Source of the DNA: an uncultured Steroidobacter sp.
GTDB taxonomy: Bacteria > Pseudomonadota > Gammaproteobacteria > Steroidobacterales > Steroidobacteraceae
Direction of reading: 5' to 3'
Assembly (NCBI RefSeq): GCF_937958065.1
Contig: NZ_CALFXI010000035.1
Coordinates: 1-64,000, forward strand
DNA: 64,000 nt
Every line of letters starts with the position of its first letter. The stretch's first letter is position 1. The translations under genes were made by a program, and so were the position numbers. Positions 34,983 to 43,425 of this stretch are shown here, piece by piece. Under the pieces are notes generated by a model that was not told where the DNA came from, made no database searches, and saw only the letters and a program-made list of their open reading frames with translations.

Positions 34983-36728
34983 TTAGTTCGAGGCGCTGGC
35001 TGTCTGGGCAGCAGGCGCCTTGGACTTCGGTTCGACGATTTCCGAGAATGCATTGCTCAGCGCCACGGTGCGCAGCAGGTCCGGCACGCGATAGCCCGAC
35101 TCGGCGAAGCGCGCATTGAAGTAATCGAGCGTCTTCTTGTCCTCCGGACGAACCGAGCCGCCCGAGCCGTAGCTGTACACACGCTGCACCAGGCATGAGG
35201 TCAGGCCCGGGTAATCGCGCAGCACCTCACCGAGGCTCGCCACGCCGGTGAACGATTTACCGTCGAGCGAGCCGCTCGCGTCGATCTTGGTGCCCCGCTC
35301 TTCTTCGCGGTAACGACCGCTGCTGTCGAAGTTCTCCAGGGCCAGCCCCATCGGATCGGTGATCTTGTGACAGCCGGCGCACACCGGGTTCTTCAGATGG
35401 AACGCGACGCGCTCACGCTGGGTCGGGAACGGCGAGTCCGGATTGTCCACCGCCGAGAAATCCACATTCGGCGGCGGCGGCGGTACTCGCTGGCACAGCA
35501 ACGTCTCACGCAGCGCCTTGCCGCGCAGAGTTGGCGACGAGCGCGTCGGATGCGAATGAAGCGCGAGGAAGCTGACCTGGCTCAACAAGCCGGCGCGCGG
35601 GCTGTCGGGTGCCTCGGTGTACGGCGTCCAGCCGGCAGGTGCGGGCTGCCCGTAGAGCACGGCGAGCGCGGGCGAAATGAACGTCTCACGCGTCGTAAAC
35701 AGATCGCGGTAATCGCCGCGCTTGTTTACGAGATGATCGACGATGGTACGCAACGTTTGCTCGCGCGCATCCTGCGCCACCTGTCCCGTGAACTGCGGAT
35801 AGGTCGCCGGATCCTTCGAGAGCGAATTGAAATCGTCGAAGCCGAACATGTCGTCGAAGAACGCGCGCACACCGGCGTCGAGGCGTCGGCTCGAAAGCAT
35901 CATGTCGACGACGCGCGCACGGCCCTCCGGCGTCTGGATCTCACCGCTCTCGGCAGCCTTCAGCACGTTGTCGTCCGGCACCGCATTCCACAGAAACAGC
36001 GACATGCGGGTGGCGAGCGAAAACGCGTCGAGACGCTGACGACCCGGACGGGTGGGATCCGGCTCGGTGGTCTCGGCGACGAACAATACGTTCGGGCTGA
36101 CCAGCATGGCTTCGAGCGCCACGCCGAGGCCGACGTAGAAATCCTTGAGCTGATCGGCGGACTTGTTGGCCTGGGCGACGAATACGTCCAGCTCTTCCTG
36201 CGTCAACGGCCGACGGTGCAGCAGTCGTCCCTTCTCTTTGAGGAACTGGGTCGCGCAAGCCTTGTCGGCCCGCTTCTCGTTCTTCGGCTTGCAGGTGATC
36301 AGAAAGGCGCGATATTTCGGATCGACCACGGTGTTGGCGATGGTCACCGCGGCCTTCTGATACAGCTCGAGCTGCGCCGTGGTCACGCCCGTGATCGAAG
36401 AGCCGAGCGCGAGCAGCCCGTCGCGACGCTGCGCGGGCGGGAAATGCGGCTCGGGCGCTACGTCGGGCCCGAACACATAGCGAACGGTGTTGAGATACTG
36501 CTCCTCGCTCAGCAATCGCAGCCGATTCAACGAGCCCGTGTCTTCCGGCTCCGGTGTCGGCTGCTGTGTTTGATGAGCATGAGCGGCGCCCGCTCCCCCC
36601 TGCGCGGCAGTCGATGTTCCGGAGAAACTCGCCAATGCGACTGTGGCCAGCAGTCCCGCGGCGGATCCCAACAGGCGCGAGGACCATCGTCCAGCCGGCG
36701 GACACAGTTCACTCATCAACAGACGCAT
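34983..36728 (-). CDS. DUF1592-type cytochrome-like exported protein (module B copy)
   Basis: About 581 residues. ATG 36728 has AGAGGGGG at 5 nt. The signal (GLLATVALASFSGTSTAA) has no lipobox, unlike the module A copy. DUF1587-1595-1592-1588-1585 order is kept (LLSEEQYLNTVRYVFGPDVA, DAFSLATRMSFLWN-like, GLLSQVSFLALHSHPTRSSP), with one haem c site CAGCHKITDPMGLALENFD. It is the first gene of module B and is preceded by a sigma54 promoter with activator boxes. The promoter, boxes and gene order indicate regulation by an RpoN activator, most simply the adjacent DctD homologue. Confidence 0.92.
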   Translation of the reverse strand: MRLLMSELCPPAGRWSSRLLGSAAGLLATVALASFSGTSTAAQGGAGAAHAHQTQQPTPEPEDTGSLNRLRLLSEEQYLNTVRYVFGPDVAPEPHFPPAQRRDGLLALGSSITGVTTAQLELYQKAAVTIANTVVDPKYRAFLITCKPKNEKRADKACATQFLKEKGRLLHRRPLTQEELDVFVAQANKSADQLKDFYVGLGVALEAMLVSPNVLFVAETTEPDPTRPGRQRLDAFSLATRMSLFLWNAVPDDNVLKAAESGEIQTPEGRARVVDMMLSSRRLDAGVRAFFDDMFGFDDFNSLSKDPATYPQFTGQVAQDAREQTLRTIVDHLVNKRGDYRDLFTTRETFISPALAVLYGQPAPAGWTPYTEAPDSPRAGLLSQVSFLALHSHPTRSSPTLRGKALRETLLCQRVPPPPPNVDFSAVDNPDSPFPTQRERVAFHLKNPVCAGCHKITDPMGLALENFDSSGRYREEERGTKIDASGSLDGKSFTGVASLGEVLRDYPGLTSCLVQRVYSYGSGGSVRPEDKKTLDYFNARFAESGYRVPDLLRTVALSNAFSEIVEPKSKAPAAQTASASN

Positions 36729-36888
36729 GTAACCCCCTCTCAAACATACGAGCTTGAACGATCAACCGTTCGCGCTCTTCGCTGCCCGACCTTTACGACT
36801 GCCGTTAGATGCAATGCATCATACAAGGGCCCCTGGCCCCCGAGGCAGGCGTGTTGCTATGCACTTTCCGTCGTTACTCAGCAGCTGT

Positions 36889-36904
36889 AGCAATCCACGT
36901 GCCA
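36889..36904 (-). promoter_or_regulatory. Sigma54 promoter for module B
   Basis: The minus strand reads TGGCACGTGGATTGCT, a near-perfect RpoN consensus, about 160 bp upstream of the DUF1592 start. It is the best -24 match of the four in the window. Confidence 0.88.
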
Positions 36905-36951
36905 GTTTCCCGTTGCTTGTGCCCCGCTGCATAACGCCTTGCTTTGAGGCA

Positions 36952-36979
36952 TTTTTTTAGCGTCACAGGGCATTTTTTT
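36952..36979. promoter_or_regulatory. Two phased seven-base A-tracts between promoter and activator boxes
   Basis: T7 runs at 36952-36958 and 36973-36979, both in the context GGCATTTTTTT, are 21 bp apart (two helical turns). They lie between the -24 element and the activator boxes and could bend the DNA for enhancer looping. Confidence 0.5.
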
Positions 36980-37017
36980 GGCTGGTAATCGCTGCCCGCG
37001 GCATGCCGGCTGAGCGG

Positions 37018-37070
37018 ATCGGCGGAAAATCGCCGATTCATAATTTGAGCATCGGCCGAAACCTGCCGGT
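37018..37070 (-). promoter_or_regulatory. Paired upstream activator boxes for module B
   Basis: Box 1 is ATCGGCGGAAAATCGCCGAT (37018-37037, perfect 7-bp arms). Box 2 is ATCGGCCGAAACCTGCCGGT (37051-37070). Centres are 33 bp apart, the same spacing as at the other three promoters, and they end two bases before the DctD stop codon. Confidence 0.7.
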
Positions 37071-37071
37071 C

Positions 37072-38451
37072 TCAGGCCGGGTTGTGAGAACCGGCGTCGC
37101 GCCCGGGACGGATCAAGCCGTACTTGGCCATTTTTTCATTCAATGTGCGCCGGGGAATGCCCAGCACTTCGATCACCGCGCTGATCGAACCGCTATGGTC
37201 CTTCAGGGCGGTCTCGATCAATTGCCGCTCGTAGGCCGCGACCCGATCCGCGAGCGCCGAGCCGCCCGTCGTCGGCAGCGGCGCCACCTTGCCCAGGATC
37301 TCCGCCACCGTTCGTCCCATCGACTTCAGCCCGAGCGCATAACGCTCGGCCACGCTTTTCAATTCCCGCACGTTGCCCGGCCAGCTGTGCGTGAGCAACG
37401 CTTCGACGTCGGATGCCGACAAGGATCGATGCGGCTGTCCGGCTGCCGCGGCTGCGCGCGTCGCGAAATGTTCGAACAGCAGCAGAATGTCTCCTTCGCG
37501 AGCCTTCAGTGGAGGCAGCGGAATTTCGGCGCCCGCCAGTCGATAGTAGAGATCGGGACGGAACCGGCCGAGCCGGCCTTGTTCCTCCAGATCGTATTTG
37601 GTGGCCGCGATGATGCGCACGTTGACCGGAACGCTCTTGTTCGAGCCGACGCGCTCGACCACCCTCTCCTGCAGGACGCGCAGCAGTTTCGCCTGCAATG
37701 GCAGCGGCATGCTCTCGATCTCATCGAGCAGCAGCGTGCCCCCATGCGCGAATTCGAACTTGCCGATGCGCGCGGTGCGCGCGCCGGTGAACGCGCCCGC
37801 TTCGTGACCGAACAGTTCGCTTTCGAACAACTCTTCGGGCAGAGCCGCGCAATTGATGGCCACGAACGGCGCCTTCGCGCGCGGTCCGAAATCGTGCAGG
37901 GCGCGGGCGACCACTTCCTTGCCCGTGCCGGTCTGTCCGTTGATGATCACGTTGGGATCGTGCAGGCAGAGCTCCGCGACCATGTCGCGAACGCGCGCGA
38001 TCGCCGGGGAAGCGCCCACGATGTGAGCTTGCAATCCTTCCTGGGCCGCAACGCGTCCGGAGAGCTGCTGCAATTCCTGTTTCAAACGGCGTTGCTCGAT
38101 CGCGCGCGCCACGACCGCCGAGAGATGTTCCGGCGCATACGGCTTCTGCAGGAAATCGTAGGCTCCCTCGCGCATCGCCGCGACCGCGAGCGGCACGTCG
38201 CCATGTGCGGTGAGCAGAACCACAGGAATATCGGGCTCGAAACGCTGCAGTTCGCGCATCAGGTCCATGCCCGACTTGCGCGGCATCTTGAAGTCCGTCA
38301 CCACGACCTTGGGCGGGCTGCGCCGGATCGCAGCCAGCGCGGCGTCCGCGTCGGCAGCCGTCTCGACGGTGAGCCCTCCCAACTCGAGCCATTGCGCGAT
38401 CGAGTGGCGCACCTGTTCTTCATCATCGACAACGAGCACTGTGGGATTCAT
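37072..38451 (-). CDS. DctD-type sigma54-dependent response regulator
   Basis: 459 residues. A receiver domain (D9-D10, phosphoacceptor D53, K103) is followed by an AAA+ domain: Walker A GQTGTGKE at about 172-179, the sigma54-contacting GAFTGA at 219-224 and Walker B LLLDEIE at about 241-246. A Fis-type helix-turn-helix (ISAVIEVLGIPRRTLNEKMA) ends the protein. It activates RpoN promoters when phosphorylated by its kinase, whose gene overlaps its start by 4 bp. It is the only sigma54 activator recognised here and the likely binder of the paired boxes at 11610, 27996, 37018 and 41904. Confident on family; the C4-dicarboxylate specificity is by homology only. Confidence 0.93.
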   Translation of the reverse strand: MNPTVLVVDDEEQVRHSIAQWLELGGLTVETAADADAALAAIRRSPPKVVVTDFKMPRKSGMDLMRELQRFEPDIPVVLLTAHGDVPLAVAAMREGAYDFLQKPYAPEHLSAVVARAIEQRRLKQELQQLSGRVAAQEGLQAHIVGASPAIARVRDMVAELCLHDPNVIINGQTGTGKEVVARALHDFGPRAKAPFVAINCAALPEELFESELFGHEAGAFTGARTARIGKFEFAHGGTLLLDEIESMPLPLQAKLLRVLQERVVERVGSNKSVPVNVRIIAATKYDLEEQGRLGRFRPDLYYRLAGAEIPLPPLKAREGDILLLFEHFATRAAAAAGQPHRSLSASDVEALLTHSWPGNVRELKSVAERYALGLKSMGRTVAEILGKVAPLPTTGGSALADRVAAYERQLIETALKDHSGSISAVIEVLGIPRRTLNEKMAKYGLIRPGRDAGSHNPA

Positions 38452-40319
38452 GTCTGGACTGTCACCGCGGTGTGAGGGGCCAGGGCGCCGGCGAGCGGCA
38501 GAACGATTCGGAACGTCGTGCCTTGGTCCAGGGTGCTCTCGAGCGCGATCTCGCCGCCCATGTCCTGGATGATTCCGTAGGAGATGGACAGCCCGAGGCC
38601 GAGACCCTGGCCGACGTCCTTGGTGGTATAGAAAGGATCGAAGACGCTGCTCAGATGCTCGCGGGCGATGCCCCGACCGGTATCGCAGACCTTTAGGCTC
38701 GCGGATCCCTCGGCGCGCTCCAGCTCGATCGTCAGCTGTCGCTGCGGCCGTTCGCGCATGGCATCGAGTGCATTGGAGATCAGGTTGACGATGACCTGTT
38801 CGAGACGAACGGCATTGCCGATCACGTACACCGGGTCTTCGGGAACGCGGACCTGCAAGGTCACGTCCTGCTCGCCGATGCGATAGTCGAGCAGCGTGAG
38901 TGCGTAGCGAATCGCAGCGGTGAGATCCGTGGCCTGCCTGGACGCAGTGTCCTTGCGCGCGAACGTCTTCAGATGCTGAGTCAATGCCCCCATGCGGGTG
39001 ACGATCGCCGAGACCAGTTGCAGATTCGACAGGGCCGAGTCCTTGTCGTTTCTATCGAGCAGCACGCGCGCGCCGGCGATGTAGGTCGTCATCGCGGCAA
39101 GCGACTGGTTGATCTCGTGCGCCACGCCCGCCAGCGCCTGCCCGAGGCTCGCCATCTTGGTCGCGTGCACCAGGTTGTCCTGCGCGCGACGCAGGTCTCG
39201 CTCGGTCCTGATTCGTTCATTGATCTCGGCCGACAGCAGCGAATTGGTCGCCGCCAGCTCGGCCGTGCGTTCGGTCACCCGTTGTTCCAGGACGTGATGC
39301 GCGTTGAGTTTTGCTCGCACGATGTGCCGACGCTGATGCGTGACGAGGTAGATCAACAAGGAGGCAAGCACCGCCAGCATCACGGCGGCGGCGACCACCG
39401 CCGCCTGCTGCTGCACGGATCGCAAAGGAAACAGCACCACCATGGTCCAGCCATGCTTGGGCAATGGCCGGTTGAAGACCACGTATTCGTGGCTGGTGCG
39501 CTCGCCGCGTTCCTTGATGCGCACCACCTTCATGCCATGATCGGTCCGCTCGCCGTCGAACAGCGGATTCATGTCGTCGATGGCACGGCCGTATTGACGC
39601 GTATCCCGCAGCAGCCGCAGCTGGGATTCCGACAGGTGCGAGATGGGCCGGTACTGCCAGTTCGGGCGGCTGGTGAGGAAGATCACGCCGTTGGGATCGA
39701 GCATGGCCACCAGGTCGCCGGTGCTCTTCCATTCATTCTGCAACGGATGCAGATCCACCTTCACCACCGCCACGCCGACCCCGGTGCGCGCGTTTTCGTT
39801 GGCGGAGTGCCAGAGGAAATAGCCCGGCTTGCCGGTGGTCGCGCCGACCGCGTAGTAACGGCCTTCGATGCTGTTGAGCGCTTCGGTGAAGTACGGACGG
39901 AACGCGTAGTTCTTGCCGACGAAATTGTTGTTGTGAAGATAGTTGCTCGCCGCCAGCGCGACGCCGCTGTGATCGAGCACGTAGATGTCGGAGGAGCCGG
40001 CCGCGTCGTTCAACGATTTCAGATACTGGTTCGCGGCCTGCCTGGCACTCGGCGAATCCGGATGCTCATAGACCTCGGCGATCGGCGCTGCCTGGGCGAG
40101 CGCGGTGGGCAGGTAGCGGAACCGCTCGATCGTGGCGTCGAGCGTGAGCTGAAGCAGCGACAGCCGATCGTTGGCCGCATGCTGCAAGCTGCCGAAGCCG
40201 GACTGTAGCGCAAGCTCGTAGGCGAGCCATCCGGACCCGGCGATCGTCGCGGCGATCAGCATCACCACCGCTGCGCGACGAACGCGAGGGGATTGCAAAG
40301 TCTTTGCCGCGGACTTCAT
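38448..40319 (-). CDS. DctB-type sensor histidine kinase
   Basis: 623 residues. Membrane helices at about 16-38 and 303-326 enclose a periplasmic double-Cache/PAS sensor of DctB type (NYAFRPYFTEAL around R141). A coiled linker follows, then the phosphoacceptor H401 (ALAGVAHEINQSL) and an ATPase domain with NLISNALDAM, DTGRGIA and GQGLGLGLS. DctB proteins sense small carboxylates and phosphorylate DctD. The 4-bp overlap with the regulator gene and position 85 bp after an MHS transporter suggest one operon. Confidence 0.92.
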   Translation of the reverse strand: MKSAAKTLQSPRVRRAAVVMLIAATIAGSGWLAYELALQSGFGSLQHAANDRLSLLQLTLDATIERFRYLPTALAQAAPIAEVYEHPDSPSARQAANQYLKSLNDAAGSSDIYVLDHSGVALAASNYLHNNNFVGKNYAFRPYFTEALNSIEGRYYAVGATTGKPGYFLWHSANENARTGVGVAVVKVDLHPLQNEWKSTGDLVAMLDPNGVIFLTSRPNWQYRPISHLSESQLRLLRDTRQYGRAIDDMNPLFDGERTDHGMKVVRIKERGERTSHEYVVFNRPLPKHGWTMVVLFPLRSVQQQAAVVAAAVMLAVLASLLIYLVTHQRRHIVRAKLNAHHVLEQRVTERTAELAATNSLLSAEINERIRTERDLRRAQDNLVHATKMASLGQALAGVAHEINQSLAAMTTYIAGARVLLDRNDKDSALSNLQLVSAIVTRMGALTQHLKTFARKDTASRQATDLTAAIRYALTLLDYRIGEQDVTLQVRVPEDPVYVIGNAVRLEQVIVNLISNALDAMRERPQRQLTIELERAEGSASLKVCDTGRGIAREHLSSVFDPFYTTKDVGQGLGLGLSISYGIIQDMGGEIALESTLDQGTTFRIVLPLAGALAPHTAVTVQT

Positions 40320-40404
40320 GGGCGAGGGTCGTGCGGATGTTTGCGGCTAGTTGCTCGTCCGGTGTGATGCTCGCGTCGACCCCTCGTGCCAATGTGTATC
40401 AGTG

Positions 40405-41751
40405 TCAATCATGCCGGTTCATGGCCGATGCCGTCTTGGTGTCGCGCATGAACAAGTAGACCACGAGCGACGTAGCGATGCAGCCGGTCAGATAGTAGTA
40501 GAACCAATTCTCGTGGCCGATTGATTTGAACCATAGCGCAATCGATTCGGCGGTACCGCCGAATATAGACACTGTGATTGCATAGGGGAGTCCAACGCCA
40601 GTTGCACGGACCCGGGTGGGAAATAGCTCCGCTTTCACCACCGCATTTATTGACGTGTAGCCTGACACAATTATCCATGCGGCGGCAATCAGGAGGAACG
40701 CCTGAACCGGACCTTGCGCCGTCTGCAACGACGTGAGCAGCGGAATGGTGAACAGGGTGCCGGCGACACCGAAGCCGATCAGCAGCCATTTGCGGCCGAT
40801 CTTGTCGGAAAGCGCGCCATAGATCGGTTGCAGGATCATGGCGAACAGCAGCGAACCGGCCGTCACCAGCGTCGTCTGGTCGTCGGTGAGATCGACCGAC
40901 AGCTTGAGGAATTTCTGCATGTAGGTGGTGTACGTGTAGAACGCCGCGGTCCCACCCATGGTCAGGCCGACGACGAGCATCACCTCGCGCGGATATTTCA
41001 TCAGCGCCTTGGTCGAGCTGCCGCGCCCGGCGGATTTCTTGGCCTGGACGAACGCGTCGGTCTCGTGCAGGTCGCGACGCATGAGGGCCGCGACGATGGC
41101 GAGACAGGCGCCGATCACGAAGGGAATTCGCCAGCCCCAGTCCATCAGCTGGTCATGGGTCAGGAACACCTTCTGCAGCAGCAACAGCACCAGGATGGCC
41201 AGCAGCTGGCCGCCGATGAGCGTCACGTACTGGAAGCTGGAAAAGAAGCCGCGATGATTCTCGTGCGCGACTTCGCTCAGGTAGGTGGCGCTGGTGCCGT
41301 ACTCGCCGCCGAGACTCAACCCCTGGATCAGGCGCGCCAGGAACAGCATCACCGGAGCGGCGATGCCGATCGAGTCGTAGGTCGGGGTCACGGCGATCAT
41401 CAGCGAGCCGAAACACATCAGCAGCACCGACAAGGTGAGCGCCGTGCGCCTGCCGTAGTGGTCGGCCAGGTGCCCGAACAGCAGGCCACCGAGCGGCCGG
41501 ACGATGAAGCCGAACGCGAACAGCAGCGCCGCGCTCAGCTGCTGAACGACGACGTTGTCGCCCGGGAAGAACAGGTGCGCGAAGTACAGCGCGAAGGCCG
41601 CATACGCGTAGAAGTCGTACCACTCGACCAGATTGCCAACCGATCCGATGAAGATCGACTTCAGGCGCCGACGCATGTCCGCAGCGTCGAGGGGCGCAAC
41701 TTTAGCCGCTGCTGCAATGTCAGCATCGACTGCCAGCTCAATTTGTCCCAT
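40405..41751 (-). CDS. MHS-family MFS transporter (carboxylate/proton symporter type)
   Basis: About 448 residues. ATG 41751 follows a short leader. Twelve membrane helices are expected. The family marks GNLVEWYDFYAYAAFALYFA, HLADHYGRRTAL and LIQGLSLGGEYGTSATYLSE identify the metabolite:H+ symporter group that includes alpha-ketoglutarate and citrate permeases. It has its own sigma54 promoter and activator boxes and is followed by the DctB/DctD pair, so the kinase probably senses its substrate or a related compound. The exact substrate is not readable. Confidence 0.92.
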   Translation of the reverse strand: MGQIELAVDADIAAAAKVAPLDAADMRRRLKSIFIGSVGNLVEWYDFYAYAAFALYFAHLFFPGDNVVVQQLSAALLFAFGFIVRPLGGLLFGHLADHYGRRTALTLSVLLMCFGSLMIAVTPTYDSIGIAAPVMLFLARLIQGLSLGGEYGTSATYLSEVAHENHRGFFSSFQYVTLIGGQLLAILVLLLLQKVFLTHDQLMDWGWRIPFVIGACLAIVAALMRRDLHETDAFVQAKKSAGRGSSTKALMKYPREVMLVVGLTMGGTAAFYTYTTYMQKFLKLSVDLTDDQTTLVTAGSLLFAMILQPIYGALSDKIGRKWLLIGFGVAGTLFTIPLLTSLQTAQGPVQAFLLIAAAWIIVSGYTSINAVVKAELFPTRVRATGVGLPYAITVSIFGGTAESIALWFKSIGHENWFYYYLTGCIATSLVVYLFMRDTKTASAMNRHD

Positions 41752-41804
41752 TTCTCTGATACTTCCCGGACGGATTACCGTTCGTCTGTGCCCGGCTCGC
41801 AAGG

Positions 41805-41821
41805 TTGCAATCCCCATGCCA
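41805..41821 (-). promoter_or_regulatory. Sigma54 promoter for the MHS transporter operon
   Basis: The minus strand reads TGGCATGGGGATTGCAA, identical to the receptor 3 promoter over 16 bases, about 54 bp upstream of the transporter start. Confidence 0.88.
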
Positions 41822-41903
41822 CGCACCTGACCGCCCGACAGCGACGTCGAGACCGGCGAATAGTTGAGCACTCACACCGCAGGCGGCGGGCAGGTCCGCG
41901 AGA

Positions 41904-41955
41904 ATCGGCAGAATCTTGCCGATCCGTACCCTCCCATCGGCGGAAAGCGGCCTAC
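41904..41955 (-). promoter_or_regulatory. Paired upstream activator boxes for the MHS transporter
   Basis: Box 1 ATCGGCAGAATCTTGCCGAT (41904-41923) is identical to that of receptor 3. Box 2 ATCGGCGGAAAGCGGCCTAC (41936-41955) follows, centres 32 bp apart, about 93 bp upstream of the -24 element. The rest of 41752-42087 holds no gene. Confidence 0.72.
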
Positions 41956-42087
41956 GCCTGGAATCGTTGACCCATCGACGACGACTCGACCCAACGAATG
42001 GGGGACAACAGTGGCAGCCGCGAGCTCGCGCACATCAAGAATGCGCGGATCGGGCTGCGGGCGATAAAACTCCGCGCTCGAAGCGCG

Positions 42088-43104
42088 TCAGTCCGATTGT
42101 TTCTCCGTGCTGCTCGCCTTTCGCGAAAATGGATAGGCGCTGCGCGGTCCGCCACTCGGCGGGATCAGCTGCGACAGCAGCATCGAAATCGTCAGGATGC
42201 CGGCCGTGACGGCCAGCGACACCGCCACCGGAATCTTGTAGATGTCCATCAGCAGCATCTTCGTGCCGATGAACAACAGCACGATCGCCAGGCCATACGA
42301 GAGCAGGTGAAATCGCTCGTACATGCCGGCGAGCAGGAAATACAGCGCCCGCAGGCCCAGGATCGCGAACACGTTCGAGGTCAGCACCACGAACGGATCG
42401 GTCGTGATGGCGAAGATGGCAGGAATCGAGTCCACCGCGAAAACCACATCGACGATGCCGATCAAAAGGACCACCAGCGCGAGCGGCGTGGCCAGGCGCG
42501 CGCCGTCCACGGTCGTGAACAGCCGTTCGCCGTCATAGCCGGGCGCAACGCGCATGTGTCGACGCAGCCACCGCAGCGCCGGATTCGATTCGAGGTCCGG
42601 CTCCTGCCCTGCCGCCCACCACATCTTGATTCCCGTGAAGACCAGAAAGGCACCGAACACGTACAGGATCCAATGGAAGCGCGCGATCATCCAGGCACCG
42701 ACCAGGATCATCGCCGCGCGCAGCAGGATCGCGCCAAGAATGCCCATCATCAGCACGCGCTTCTGAAACTCGGCGGGCACCGAGAAATACGTGAACACCA
42801 TCAGGAACACGAAGACGTTGTCGACCGCCAGCGCCTTCTCGATGAGATAGCCGGCCGTGAACTCCAGCACTTTGGCATTCGCGAGCGCGCGGGTCGCCTC
42901 ATCGGGACTCGAAGCGAGCTGCCACCACAGCCAGCCGGCGAACGCGGCGCTGGCGGCCACCCAGATCAGCGACCATATCAGCGCCTCGCGCATCGATACT
43001 TTGTGCGCGCCTTGTTTGTTGAGCGCAAAGAAGTCGATCGCGATGGCAATCAGCACGAACGCGACGAACAACGACCACAGCAGCGGAGTACCGACCGAGC
43101 TCAT
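42088..43104 (-). CDS. alx: TerC/Alx family membrane protein (manganese exporter type)
   Basis: About 338 residues. ATG 43104 is chosen; the longer frame runs into the riboswitch. Nine or so membrane helices carry the TerC family motifs KALAVDNVFVFLMVFTYFSV and GIVDVVFAVDSIPAIFAITT, each with conserved acidic residues inside the membrane. Alx/TerC proteins export Mn2+ or serve exoenzyme metalation. A yybP-ykoY riboswitch upstream supports Mn-dependent expression. It is unrelated in function to the flanking RpoN regulon. Confidence 0.9.
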   Translation of the reverse strand: MSSVGTPLLWSLFVAFVLIAIAIDFFALNKQGAHKVSMREALIWSLIWVAASAAFAGWLWWQLASSPDEATRALANAKVLEFTAGYLIEKALAVDNVFVFLMVFTYFSVPAEFQKRVLMMGILGAILLRAAMILVGAWMIARFHWILYVFGAFLVFTGIKMWWAAGQEPDLESNPALRWLRRHMRVAPGYDGERLFTTVDGARLATPLALVVLLIGIVDVVFAVDSIPAIFAITTDPFVVLTSNVFAILGLRALYFLLAGMYERFHLLSYGLAIVLLFIGTKMLLMDIYKIPVAVSLAVTAGILTISMLLSQLIPPSGGPRSAYPFSRKASSTEKQSD

Positions 43105-43157
43105 GAGGGCCTCTCGACGATGGGCGGTCGGCGCGCAACCGGCGTGAACAGGGAATG

Positions 43158-43300
43158 AGGACGAAATCGCCCATTTCGGTCTTGCCACCCACGCGTATCG
43201 GCGTGGACTGCAGCGCCGGGTTCCTTCCGCACGCGCCGTGCGGCAAGGCCCCGTATTGACGACACTGCAGGAGCGGATGCTCCGGCTACTCCCCTGAGAG
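43158..43300 (-). ncRNA. yybP-ykoY manganese riboswitch
   Basis: In the leader of the TerC/Alx gene the minus strand contains, in order, AGGGGAGTAGCC (43295-43284), CGTCAATAC (43261-43253) and GGCAAGACCGAA (43186-43175). These are the conserved internal elements of the yybP-ykoY aptamer. A small hairpin (GAAAT...ATTTC) follows and may be part of the expression platform. This class senses Mn2+ and controls Alx/TerC-type genes. Confidence 0.88.
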
Positions 43301-43425
43301 GCGGTCCGATTTAATCATGGGCCGCCGTGGCGTACAACCAGGTAACAACGGCGGTAGCGGGCTGCCTTGAGTCCGCCGGCCGGGTCCTGGAAAATCGTTC
43401 ATCCCGAGCGCAGCGGCCGAACCTC

